From: Cyclobacterium sp. 1_MG-2023
GTDB taxonomy: Bacteria > Bacteroidota > Bacteroidia > Cytophagales > Cyclobacteriaceae
NCBI RefSeq assembly: GCF_030546805.1
Contig: NZ_JAUOPC010000002.1
Coordinates: forward strand, 310,001-374,000
DNA: 64,000 nt
Direction: 5' to 3'
Part shown: positions 38,758 through 45,825 of the stretch, piece after piece
Numbering within the stretch: position 1 is the first letter of the stretch
How the letters are laid out: the number at the start of each line of letters is the position of its first letter
Position numbers and translations under genes: made by a program
The notes under the pieces: model-generated
Databases searched by the model: none
Told to the model about the DNA's origin: nothing
The model's input: the letters and a program-made list of their open reading frames with translations, nothing else

Positions 38758-39021
38758 ATGAAAAAACAAAACAAAGAATATTTGCAATCATTGGTAATTA
38801 CCGGAGGGACCATTCTTGGCGCTTATTTGGTACGAAAAGGGCTGGAAGAACTGTATGAAAAAAAGACAGGTGAAGAAGCTCCAAAAAATCCTTATCCGGA
38901 AAACAATTCCCTAAAAGAAGCTTTGCTATGGACCGTAGCCACAGGTGTTGTAGCAAGTGTAACAAAAGTTCTACTTCGCTATACTTTTACAGCCGGTTCC
39001 GAAAAAGCGATAGAAAATTAG
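38758..39021 (+). CDS. DUF4235-like small membrane protein
   Basis: An 87-aa protein matching the DUF4235 plan: a first hydrophobic helix (LVITGGTILGAYLVRKGLEELY), the linker KKTGEEAPKNPYPENNSLKEAL, and a second helix (LLWTVATGVVASVTKVLLRY). The G-E-x-P-x-N-P between two helices is characteristic. Function unknown; two membrane segments suggest the inner membrane. It lies alone between the tandem repeat array and the aminopeptidase gene. Confidence 0.75.
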   Translation: MKKQNKEYLQSLVITGGTILGAYLVRKGLEELYEKKTGEEAPKNPYPENNSLKEALLWTVATGVVASVTKVLLRYTFTAGSEKAIEN

Positions 39022-39113
39022 ATGTGAGGATATAACCTTCAGCCGGGGATCGGTCAAAACTTTCTTGTTTTAGCAGGTAGGGTAAAAAATTCCAATTCCC
39101 TTGGCTAGTTAAA

Positions 39114-39143
39114 TTTGTGATCAAAGTATATTTTTTACCTTTG
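39114..39143 (+). promoter_or_regulatory. Bacteroidota-type promoter for the aminopeptidase gene
   Basis: TTTG at 39114-39117 and TACCTTTG at 39136-39143 are 18 bp apart, fitting the -33 TTTG / -7 TAnnTTTG consensus of the primary sigma factor in this phylum. The ATG is 17 bp downstream, leaving a short leader. Confidence 0.65.
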
Positions 39144-39160
39144 TTGAAACCCATTATTTT

Positions 39161-40453
39161 ATGAGATACGAACCTGCCAAAGCATCCCTCTATATCAAAA
39201 ATAGGGCAAAAGTTGCCAATAAATTGCCGTCTAATTCTTTAGCGGTTTTAAATTCCAACGATATCATGCCCACCAATGCAGATGGGACCATGAAATTTAG
39301 GCAAAACAATGACCTCTTATACCTCTGCGGAATCGATCAGGAAGAGACCATCCTGGTGATTTGTCCTGATTTTCCGGATCCGACATTGAGGGAGGTACTT
39401 TTTATCAAACCTACCAGCGAACATATTGCCATCTGGGAGGGACATAAATTCACCATGGAAGAAGTTGCTGCCCTTTCCGGCGTAAGCACCATTAAATGGA
39501 CCACCGACTTTGACAGTATCTTCAATATCTTAATGAACCTTAGCAAGCATGTATTTCTCAATACCAATGAACACCTAAGGGCTGTAGTGGAGGTGGAAAC
39601 CAGGACTGCGCGATTTATAAAAGAATGTAAGGCAAGGTATCCCCTGCACCAATACCATCGTTTGGCGCCCATGATGCACAAGTTTAGGGCGGTAAAAGAA
39701 ACGGAAGAAATCGATCAGATTCAAAAGGCTTGTGACATCACAGAGGCAGGATTCCGTAGGGTGCTGGAATTTGTTAAACCGGGAGTGCTTGAATACGAGA
39801 TTGAGGCAGAATACCTGCATCAGTTTATCAAAAGTGGCAGTAGGGGGTTTGCTTATGAGCCTATCATCGGCTCAGGTAGGAATGCCTGTGTGCTGCATTA
39901 TCTGGACAACAGTGTAACTTGCAAGGATGGAGATTTGATTCTTATGGATGTAGGGGCTGAATATGGCAATTACAATGCTGACATGACCAGAACCATTCCG
40001 GTCAATGGCCGCTTTACCAAGCGACAAAGGCAGATATATGAAGCCGTATTGAGGGTGCAGCGACAAGCCATGACCATGCTAAGGCCGGGAATTGATATAC
40101 AGTCTTATCACAAAGAGATAGGCCTGATAATGGAAGGGGAACTCTTGAGTCTGGGCTTGATTGACCAGACGGATATAAAAAATCAGGATCCCAAAAACCC
40201 GGCCTATAAAAAATACTTTATGCATGGTACTTCTCATCATTTGGGACTCGACGTGCATGATGTAGGGACAATGTATGAACCGATTCAAGCAGGCATGGTC
40301 TTTACCGTGGAGCCGGGCATCTATGTGTTGGAAGAAGAAATAGGCATCAGGCTGGAAAACAATATAGTGATCAATGAGAAGGGCTATACCGACCTGATGG
40401 GAAATATTCCAATTGAGCCTGATGAAATAGAAAGTCTAATGAATGAAAAATAA
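39161..40453 (+). CDS. Xaa-Pro aminopeptidase (aminopeptidase P family, M24)
   Basis: A 430-aa dinuclear metallopeptidase that removes N-terminal residues preceding proline. N-terminal creatinase-like domain (1-~175), then the pita-bread catalytic domain. Metal ligands are visible: LILMDVGAEYGNYNADMTRT (two aspartates), HGTSHHLGLDVHDVG (histidine), FTVEPGIYVLEEE and GIRLENNIVI (two glutamates). No signal peptide, so cytoplasmic. Length is usual for the family. It has its own promoter match, and the Gre-like gene follows after 35 bp in the same direction. Confidence 0.93.
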   Translation: MRYEPAKASLYIKNRAKVANKLPSNSLAVLNSNDIMPTNADGTMKFRQNNDLLYLCGIDQEETILVICPDFPDPTLREVLFIKPTSEHIAIWEGHKFTMEEVAALSGVSTIKWTTDFDSIFNILMNLSKHVFLNTNEHLRAVVEVETRTARFIKECKARYPLHQYHRLAPMMHKFRAVKETEEIDQIQKACDITEAGFRRVLEFVKPGVLEYEIEAEYLHQFIKSGSRGFAYEPIIGSGRNACVLHYLDNSVTCKDGDLILMDVGAEYGNYNADMTRTIPVNGRFTKRQRQIYEAVLRVQRQAMTMLRPGIDIQSYHKEIGLIMEGELLSLGLIDQTDIKNQDPKNPAYKKYFMHGTSHHLGLDVHDVGTMYEPIQAGMVFTVEPGIYVLEEEIGIRLENNIVINEKGYTDLMGNIPIEPDEIESLMNEK

Positions 40454-40488
40454 TTTTTAATTCAACCTCACCGCTACATTTTTCATAG

Positions 40489-40941
40489 ATGGACAGTTTA
40501 TTTAAAGCCGGCCTGAAAGAGACCGTTCTGGCCCTGATGGCTGAGAAAAAAGAAGACCTCAATGCCCAGTTACTTGCCTTGCAGGAAGCCTCCAATGCCG
40601 ACACCAAAAGCAGTATGGGAGACAAATACGAGACAGGCAGGGAGAGCATCAACCAAAGCAGGGATTTATTAGAAAAGCAGAAGGTGCTTTTGGATCGGGA
40701 TGAGAAAATAATAGCTCAAACCTCTGTTGATCCTACGGCTACGGTCAGCTCCGGGGCCTTGGTTAAGGTTCAACTTGGCTGGCTATGGGTGGCGGTTTCC
40801 GTTGGTAAGGTAATGCATGAGGGGCAGGAAGTTCAGGTGGTATCGGCTGATTCTCCCTTGGTAGCCGCACTGAAAGGAAAAAGGGTAGGAGATAAAGTAG
40901 CCTTTAGAGGTAGGTCCACCGAGATTCTGGAAGTTGTTTAA
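40489..40941 (+). CDS. Gre-factor-like protein
   Basis: A 150-aa protein with an N-terminal charged helical hairpin (LKETVLALMAEKKEDLNAQLLALQEASNADTK split by turns) and a C-terminal beta domain ending SPLVAALKGKRVGDKVAFRG. The S-P-L-x-x-A-L-x-G-K-x-x-G-D signature is the C-terminal domain of GreA/GreB transcript-cleavage factors, which bind RNA polymerase. Bacteroidota proteins of this type are often mislabelled as 3-oxoacyl-ACP synthase. True GreA is ~158 aa and has an acidic pair at the coiled-coil tip; here the tip region contains NADTKSSMGDKYETGRE, so cleavage activity is uncertain. Confidence 0.72.
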   Translation: MDSLFKAGLKETVLALMAEKKEDLNAQLLALQEASNADTKSSMGDKYETGRESINQSRDLLEKQKVLLDRDEKIIAQTSVDPTATVSSGALVKVQLGWLWVAVSVGKVMHEGQEVQVVSADSPLVAALKGKRVGDKVAFRGRSTEILEVV

Positions 40942-40961
40942 CGCATCGTATCGTTTAAATA

Positions 40962-40994
40962 AACCCTTGAAGGCTTTTAAAGCCTTCAAGGGTT
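40962..40994. repeat. 33-bp nearly perfect palindrome at the island edge
   Basis: AACCCTTGAAGGCTTT, one central T, then its exact complement. It starts 21 bp after the Gre-like gene's stop and ends 3 bp before the in-frame stop that bounds the HigB remnant. It could terminate transcription from either side, though no T run follows, and it marks the left edge of the accessory island. Confidence 0.8.
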
Positions 40995-40999
40995 GTTAA

Positions 41000-41128
41000 A
41001 GAAACAAGACAGATAACAAAGAAACTTTGGTTTTGGCCACTCACGGTTTTATTAAGAAAGTGGATAAGGTTCCTGTAAAGGAAATTGACAGAGCAGTACG
41101 ACTTAGAGAAAAATATTTTAAGAATTAA
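41000..41128 (+). pseudogene. C-terminal remnant of a HigB/RelE-type toxin
   Basis: The frame ending in TAA at 41126-41128 translates to ETLVLATHGFIKKVDKVP followed by VKEIDRAVRLREKYFKN. This is the C-terminal third of phage Gp49-like/HigB toxins, where the pattern L-x-H-G-F-x-K-K-x-x-K-x-P-x-x-E-I-x-x-A is conserved. An in-frame stop at 40997-40999 and the palindrome just before it replace the N-terminal ~70 residues. The intact antitoxin gene follows 16 bp later, in the order toxin then antitoxin that is typical of HigBA. The toxin is therefore dead. Confidence 0.8.
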
Positions 41129-41144
41129 CAAAAGCAGTAATCCT

Positions 41145-41471
41145 ATGGCAACTAAAGAATTAAAGACATATTCGCTTGCCGAAATGAAAGACAAGTATAT
41201 CGGAGAGGTGGGGACGCAAGAGCGTGACGAATATGAATACGAACTTCGTATGGACGTTTTGGGTAGGATGATTAAAACAGCAAGACAAGAAAGAAACTTG
41301 ACACAAGAAGAGCTTGGTCGACTTGTTGGCGTGCAGAAAGCCCAAATCTCTAAACTTGAAAGCAGTGCCAACAGTGCGACCATTGATACCATATTAAAAG
41401 TGTTCAAAGCATTAAAAGCAGAAATCAATTTTAATGTAAAACTTGAAGACAAATTCATTAAACTTGGCTGA
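41145..41471 (+). CDS. HigA-like XRE antitoxin (orphaned)
   Basis: A 108-aa helix-turn-helix protein: MIKTARQERNLTQEELGRLVGVQKAQISKLESSAN is the XRE DNA-binding motif, followed by TIDTILKVFKALKAEINFNV. It normally neutralises HigB and represses the operon. I use the ATG at 41145; an upstream TTG overlaps the toxin remnant. With only the last ~42 residues of the toxin left, this is an orphan antitoxin that may still bind DNA or protect against an incoming related toxin. Confidence 0.85.
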   Translation: MATKELKTYSLAEMKDKYIGEVGTQERDEYEYELRMDVLGRMIKTARQERNLTQEELGRLVGVQKAQISKLESSANSATIDTILKVFKALKAEINFNVKLEDKFIKLG

Positions 41472-41988
41472 ATGGGGAAAAAGTCAAATAAACCAAGGAG
41501 TGGAGATAATAAATAGGAGGAACAGCCCCTGCAGCTGCGTTCAATTTCGGTTTTGGTTAATGTGGAGGCAGGTTCTTGGCTCTCTCCAGATCTAAGCAGG
41601 TTTTTCTGCACACCCTCAAGCTTGTTACAGATTATTTATGAGCTAAACATCCTGCAAACGAGTAAAGGTAAAAGCATTTTTTTTCAACTTTAAGATACAA
41701 TCATCTGACAATCCGGTATTAAACCGCTTATTTTTTAGTAATTCATCCGAATTACAAGCCATTTATAGATAAATTCTCACATTTTACCATAGAATTAAGG
41801 TTAGGGAGCTAGTTTTCTTGTCCTAAAAGATTAATTTGGGGATTAATTCTAAAAAATGCTATGGGAACATAGGCGGTATATACGCAAGTTCATAGTTAAA
41901 ATTATAATTGGATGGTTGGCTTGAATGCTGACTTTCCGGCAAGGTTCTTATACAAGCATAAAAAGCCATAACCGGAAATAAAACCCTG
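41472..41988. other. Gene-free decayed stretch
   Basis: No credible gene. Two long minus-strand frames here (40955-41611 and 41859-42113) have no family resemblance; the first runs antisense across the HigA gene and the second across the repeat element. TAGGCGGTATATAC at 41869 echoes a motif at 17663. This is where a preceding cassette gene would have been if the array model is right. Confidence 0.35.
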
Positions 41989-42178
41989 ATGGATAGAAAT
42001 CGAGATAGGGATCGTTTGTCCAACTCCATTTTTCTTTGAGATGCCCGCAGGAGCGAGAGGAGAAGGGGCTGTTTTTTACAAGGCAAAGAAAAACTCAATA
42101 CAACAGAAGACACCTAGTTATTTGAATAAGTCTTACTAGTCCTAATATTGTCTTCTTCAAACATTAAATACCCTATTG
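41989..42178 (+). repeat. 190-bp cassette-boundary element, copy 1
   Basis: Aligns end to end, with nearly the same length, with 43558-43748. The strongest shared blocks are TTTTTTACAAGGCAAAG, TAGTTATTTGAA, TTACTAGTC and ATATTGTCTTCTTCAAACA. Similarity stops abruptly after the G at 42178; the following bases TTAGCT belong to the next gene's private inverted repeat. Confidence 0.85.
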
Positions 42179-42184
42179 TTAGCT
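42175..42184 (+). repeat. Left arm of the inverted repeat flanking the HEPN gene
   Basis: ATTGTTAGCT, the exact reverse complement of AGCTAACAAT at 43550-43559 near the gene's 3' end. Confidence 0.8.
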
Positions 42185-42212
42185 ACTATTTCAAAACCGA
42201 CATAGAATCAAT

Positions 42213-43565
42213 ATGAACGAGAATAAAAATACTGAGACAAATGAAAAACAAGAACCCAAAATTGTCAAACCTAACTTTGGTTTAGAAATCGACAGTTTTA
42301 TTAAACATATTGAAGCACAGGCTGACATTGTTCCGCTTGTGATGGGACTTTTAAGTGTGAAATTGGTTCAAGAATCAAAACACGTTGATAAGTACATAAA
42401 AGAAAATGGAATAGCAGAGAAAGAAGAAAATGGGGACGAGAAAGGTAAGCTATTAATACCCTCTGAGAAGTTTAAAGAATTTATTGAGCTTAACGAAAAA
42501 GTTGAAACAACCGACTTAGCATATAACTTACTACCAATAAATTTTGTGGTTTCGTTTGTTAGCCAGTATGATGCTTACTTAGGTGGTGTAATAAGAACAA
42601 TGTTTCTTTCAAAGCCTGAGTTTTTAAATAGTTCGGAAAAGAATATGCTATTTTCAGAATTGATAAAATTCGAATCTATTGAAGAAGCAAGAGAGTTTAT
42701 AGTTTAGAAAGAAGTTGAATCCGTTTTAAGAGAAAGTCACTTAAAACAGTTTAAATGGCTAGAAAATAAACTAGGGATAACTCTAAGAAAAGACTTGCCA
42801 AGTTTTAGCGATTTCATTGAAATTACCGAAAGAAGAAATTTATTTGTCCATTGCAACGGTGTTATTTCTAGACAATACCTTGAAGTATGTAAAGAAAATA
42901 ATGTTAAAAATATAGACCAAGCAATACTTGGACAAAAGCTTAATGCAAATCCAGCATATTTCAATAAGTGCTATGTGACATTGTTCGAAATTGGTGTTAA
43001 ACTCGGACAAGTAATTTGGAGAAAACTTCAACCAGAAGACATTGAAAATGCGGATGCCCATTTAAATAATGTTTGTTACCAATTACTTATCAAAGGCCAC
43101 AATAAACTTGCTTTGAATCTTTTGACCTTTGCAACGGATACTCTGAAAAAACACCACGACCAAGAGATGCTCTGTATTTTGACAATCAACAAGGCTCTTG
43201 CTCATTATCTATCTGCCAAAAAAGACGACTGTAAGAAGGTGTTGGAAAAACATGATTGGTCTGCTACAAATGATAAGTTCAAATTAGCTATAGCAGTTCT
43301 CAGAGAGGAATATGAAAATGCAATTGAAATTATGGAATCAATTGGAACAAGTAATAAGCATATAAATCAAGATGCTTATCGGGAATGGCCATTATTTAGA
43401 CATTTCAGAAAACGAGATGACTTTAAAGAAGCATATAAAGAAATATTCAATGAAGAATTAGTCTACGTTGAGCCTAAACCAAGAAACCTTGAAGATATAT
43501 TGACTGACCAAAAGCAATTAAGAAAAGAAGCAGAAGAAGAAAAAACAGCAGCTAACAATGTATAA
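42213..43565 (+). pseudogene. HEPN-motif protein gene interrupted by an in-frame amber codon
   Basis: One continuous 451-codon frame broken only by TAG at 42705-42707 (codon 165). The codons on either side read on in the same frame without shift (REFIV-stop-KEVESVLRESHLK). Residues 200-225 contain ITERRNLFVHCNGVISRQYL: R208-N-x3-H213 is the R-x4-H signature of HEPN domains, many of which are RNases in toxin-antitoxin, CRISPR and abortive-infection systems. The C-terminal ~220 residues are all helical. As written the gene gives a 164-aa fragment; the downstream part could only be made by readthrough or restart. Whether this is true decay, a sequencing error or readthrough cannot be told from sequence alone. 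No specific family recognised beyond HEPN. Confidence 0.72.
43550..43559 (-). repeat. Right arm of the inverted repeat flanking the HEPN gene
   Basis: AGCTAACAAT overlaps the last codons of the gene and is the exact complement of the left arm at 42175-42184. In integron terms it sits where the inverse core site would be. Confidence 0.8.
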
Positions 43566-43748
43566 AAGCAATAGCGGGAAAGTTTGTTCAACTTCCTTTT
43601 TCTATAGATTTACCAGCAGAAGAGCGGGAGAAGAAGCGTTAGTTTTTACAAGGCAAAGTAAAAATCATTACAAAAACAGGTGTTTAGTTATTTGAACAAG
43701 GGTTACTAGTCGTTATATTGTCTTCTTCAAACAATAGATACCCTTGTG
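43558..43748 (+). repeat. 191-bp cassette-boundary element, copy 2
   Basis: Homologous throughout to 41989-42178, starting at the shared ATG(g/t)ATA and ending at a shared ACCCT...G. TTGTTCAA near its start can pair with TTGAACAA near its end, giving the element a long-stem folding potential. It begins inside the last codons of the HEPN gene. Confidence 0.85.
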
Positions 43749-43759
43749 TTGTATGCAAT
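43749..43759 (+). repeat. Left arm of the inverted repeat flanking the HNH gene
   Basis: TTGTATGCAAT, exact reverse complement of ATTGCATACAA at 44505-44515, immediately after the HNH gene. The sequence differs from the arms around the HEPN gene, so each gene has its own pair. Confidence 0.8.
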
Positions 43760-43769
43760 GAATAATTAA

Positions 43770-44504
43770 ATGGGAGAAAATATTTTAATTATCGGTGATA
43801 GATTTGAAGGTGTTCTTTTAGAAACATTTATTGGAAAAAGTGCATCCCGACCAAGGGTTCGTCCATTAGAGTATTTTGAGACAGACATAGTAGTCAAATT
43901 TCCAAGCCAACTAAGAATAGACAATCCTATAGGAACTAGATTTAGAGCTGACGTTAAGGTCTGTCAAAAAACAAAAAATAATCAACCTTTTGGAAGACCA
44001 TATCTTGACTCAACAGACAGCAGCATTGTGAAACTTGATTATCTTCCCAATAAAATAATTAAGGCAATTAAACTAGATACAATAAGCGAACGAGCATATA
44101 GGTACATTGAACAAGAATTCCATAAAGAACCGCGACTAATAAAGTTCAGCGATTTCAGGGAAAAAGTATATCAGAATTCAATTGAATCACCCAAGGAAAT
44201 ACTGATAAATGCCAGTTCAGCATTATATCGCTCGGATATTATTAGAACATATGCCCTATCGAGAGCAAGGGGCAAATGTGAGTCTTGTGAAAATGACGCT
44301 CCCTTTTTAAAAAGAAATGGCCAACCATATTTAGAAGTTCATCACATTATTGAACTATCAAAAGGTGGTTCTGACTCACCGAAAAATGTTGCCGCAATTT
44401 GTCCAAATTGCCATGCAAATATTTCTCACGGGTTAGATGCGACTTCTTTAAATAAAAAACTTGAGTATAAAATAGAGCAATTAGAGAAAAGTATGGACGA
44501 ATAA
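43770..44504 (+). CDS. HNH endonuclease (McrA-like C-terminal domain)
   Basis: A 244-aa protein. The C-terminal ~80 residues are a zinc-ribbon HNH nuclease: GKCESCEN (Cys170, Cys173), YLEVHHIIELSKGGSD (His191, His192), then N206 in PKNVAAICPNCHANISHG (Cys211, Cys214, His215). This is the beta-beta-alpha metal fold found in McrA and many restriction and defence nucleases. The N-terminal ~160 residues match no domain that I recognise and may recognise DNA or a modification. All catalytic residues are present, so unlike its neighbours the gene looks intact. It is bracketed by its own inverted repeat and preceded by the repeated 191-bp element. The promoter is unknown and may lie in the boundary element. 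Confidence 0.85.
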   Translation: MGENILIIGDRFEGVLLETFIGKSASRPRVRPLEYFETDIVVKFPSQLRIDNPIGTRFRADVKVCQKTKNNQPFGRPYLDSTDSSIVKLDYLPNKIIKAIKLDTISERAYRYIEQEFHKEPRLIKFSDFREKVYQNSIESPKEILINASSALYRSDIIRTYALSRARGKCESCENDAPFLKRNGQPYLEVHHIIELSKGGSDSPKNVAAICPNCHANISHGLDATSLNKKLEYKIEQLEKSMDE

Positions 44505-44515
44505 ATTGCATACAA
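44505..44515 (-). repeat. Right arm of the inverted repeat flanking the HNH gene
   Basis: ATTGCATACAA directly follows the HNH stop codon and complements the left arm at 43749-43759. Confidence 0.8.
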
Positions 44516-44518
44516 TAT

Positions 44519-44548
44519 GTGAAAATCCTACCGAAATAATTTGTTATT
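44519..44548 (+). repeat. 30-bp repeat, copy 1
   Basis: GTGAAAATCCTACC and the following 16 bases recur at 45574-45603 with 4 mismatches in 30. It lies immediately after the HNH cassette arm. A further GTTAGCT, like the HEPN-cassette core, occurs at 44626-44632. Confidence 0.75.
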
Positions 44549-44812
44549 TATTTAAAAAGCCTGTCGACAGTTAAACCTGTGAAGTCGCTGTATTATTGTA
44601 ATACCGTTTATAAAGTAGGTTATTGGTTAGCTGTAGAGGGGGATTATAGGCTTCCCCATATATACTGAATAGGTATATAATCCACTCGTAATAAAATTTT
44701 ACTTATTGGTAAAGAAGAGATTACAACTAAATTGACTGACCATAACCAGTTAAGGAAGATTATGAAACTCCGAGAAAATTCCCCAAAATTGTAGACAAAA
44801 TTAAAGGCATTT

Positions 44813-45055
44813 ATGGCAACGGTTGATAAAATAAGAAGCGGATTGATTGATAAAATCATGACAATTGAAAACAAGGATTTCTTATTGGTACTTGACAATT
44901 TGGTTTCTTCAAACGCAACCGATGTGGAGGTTCTTGAACTTACTGAAGAACAAAAAGATATGCTTAAACTGAGCGAAGAGGACATAAAAAATGGCCGCTT
45001 GATTTCACAAGAGGCGATGGATAAACGAAACCTCGAATGGCTAAACGGTTTTTAA
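44813..45055 (+). CDS. Addiction-module antitoxin (ParE/RelE partner)
   Basis: An 80-aa antitoxin-like protein beginning MATVDKIRSGLIDKIMTIEN and ending EDIKNGRLISQEAMDKRNLEWLNGF. This layout (N-terminal dimer/DNA-binding helices, acidic middle, then a C-terminal helix with ISQEAMDKRNLEWL) is common in Bacteroidota antitoxins encoded just before RelE/ParE toxins. It overlaps the start of the toxin frame by 19 bp. Since the toxin is frameshifted it is now an orphan. Confidence 0.8.
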   Translation: MATVDKIRSGLIDKIMTIENKDFLLVLDNLVSSNATDVEVLELTEEQKDMLKLSEEDIKNGRLISQEAMDKRNLEWLNGF

Positions 45056-45356
45056 AGTGGACCCGAACTGCGGAAATTCAATACCTTGAAATTTTGGAGT
45101 ATTGGGTGAACAGAAATAAGTCAATTGCCTATGCTGGAAAATTGATTAAAAAAAAATAACGTAACGAACAAAGCAAATTGCAGAGAAACCATTTATTTTT
45201 AAAAAAGCAGATTTCAAAGATACACATGAAGCCTCCCTTGGGGATTTTAGCATTTATTATCAAGTAGCTGATGAAGCAATAGTCATCACAGCCTTTTGGG
45301 ACAACAGACAATATCCCGAAAAATTATCACGGATTATTTTAAAAGATAAACCATAA
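45037..45356 (+). pseudogene. Frameshifted ParE/RelE-type toxin
   Basis: The first 40 codons read MAKRFLKWTRTAEIQYLEI, LEYWVNRNKSIAYAGKL, IKKK and then stop at a TAA just after a run of nine A residues. A second frame continues with QIAEKPFIFKKADFKDTH, EASLGDFSIYYQVAD and ITAFWDNRQYPEKL, up to a TAA at 45356. Together these cover a normal ~105-aa ParE/RelE toxin, including the C-terminal F-W-D-x-R-Q-x-P signature. The break lies around 45157-45165 and includes an in-frame TAA, so more than one small indel may be present. The product is not functional as written. Confidence 0.82.
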
Positions 45357-45825
45357 CTAAGGCCCTTCGCCACCCATCGCCACCCTTCGACAGGCTCAGG
45401 GATCAAGCTCAGATTCCATCACCGTATTGGATCCACACATCAGGGCTTTAGGATATAGGGTTGCTGTTACTAATAATTTCCCTATAATTTAAATGCTTAT
45501 CGATTTACAGAGCCTTTTGAGCTGTACCTCATAGTCAGGTATATAGTGCCACCAAAATATGGTAATCCGGCAAGTGAAAATCCTACCTAAATGATTTGTC
45601 GTTCCTGAGTAATCAGGACCTGTTCTAGTAACGAATAATATAGTCTTATGGATTGAAAATCTTCTTTTCGGGAACAAAGACGAGTACCTTTTTATTAATT
45701 GCGCTATTTAAGTGTTACTTTTTCATTATTTAGCGGGCAAGTAAAGATAGAGAGGTTATTTTAGCATGGAGTATTAAATAATTTTGGACTACCTTAGTCA
45801 GTTTACAAAACCCAAATATTCATCC
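45357..45825. other. Gap with repeat fragments
   Basis: No gene recognised. It contains CCCTTCGACAGGCTCAGGG near 45384, a short palindromic unit reminiscent of the CTTCGACTCCGCTCAG core of the 37-38 kb array, and the second copy of the 30-bp repeat at 45574. Confidence 0.45.
45574..45603 (+). repeat. 30-bp repeat, copy 2
   Basis: Matches 44519-44548 at 26 of 30 positions, same orientation. The two copies bracket the decayed antitoxin/toxin pair. Confidence 0.75.

Noticed and set aside
40955-41611. 218-codon minus-strand frame
   Set aside because: It lies antisense to the HigA gene and toxin remnant, has low-complexity Ser/Leu composition typical of a shadow frame, and resembles no family.
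41859-42113. 84-codon minus-strand frame
   Set aside because: It covers the repeated boundary element; the matching element at 43558-43748 does not keep the frame, so it is not a conserved gene.
42795-43565. Independent 256-codon gene starting at a TTG
   Set aside because: It is in the same frame as the preceding 164-codon part with 29 sense codons between the stop and this TTG, so it is better read as the second half of one interrupted gene.
41145-44504. Complete toxin-antitoxin-nuclease defence operon
   Set aside because: Each gene is separated by hundreds of non-coding bases and repeat elements, so they are better explained as independent cassettes than as one operon.
41000-45800. Prophage or classical insertion sequence
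   Set aside because: No integrase, transposase, capsid or terminase frame is present and no terminal inverted repeats of IS type enclose the island.
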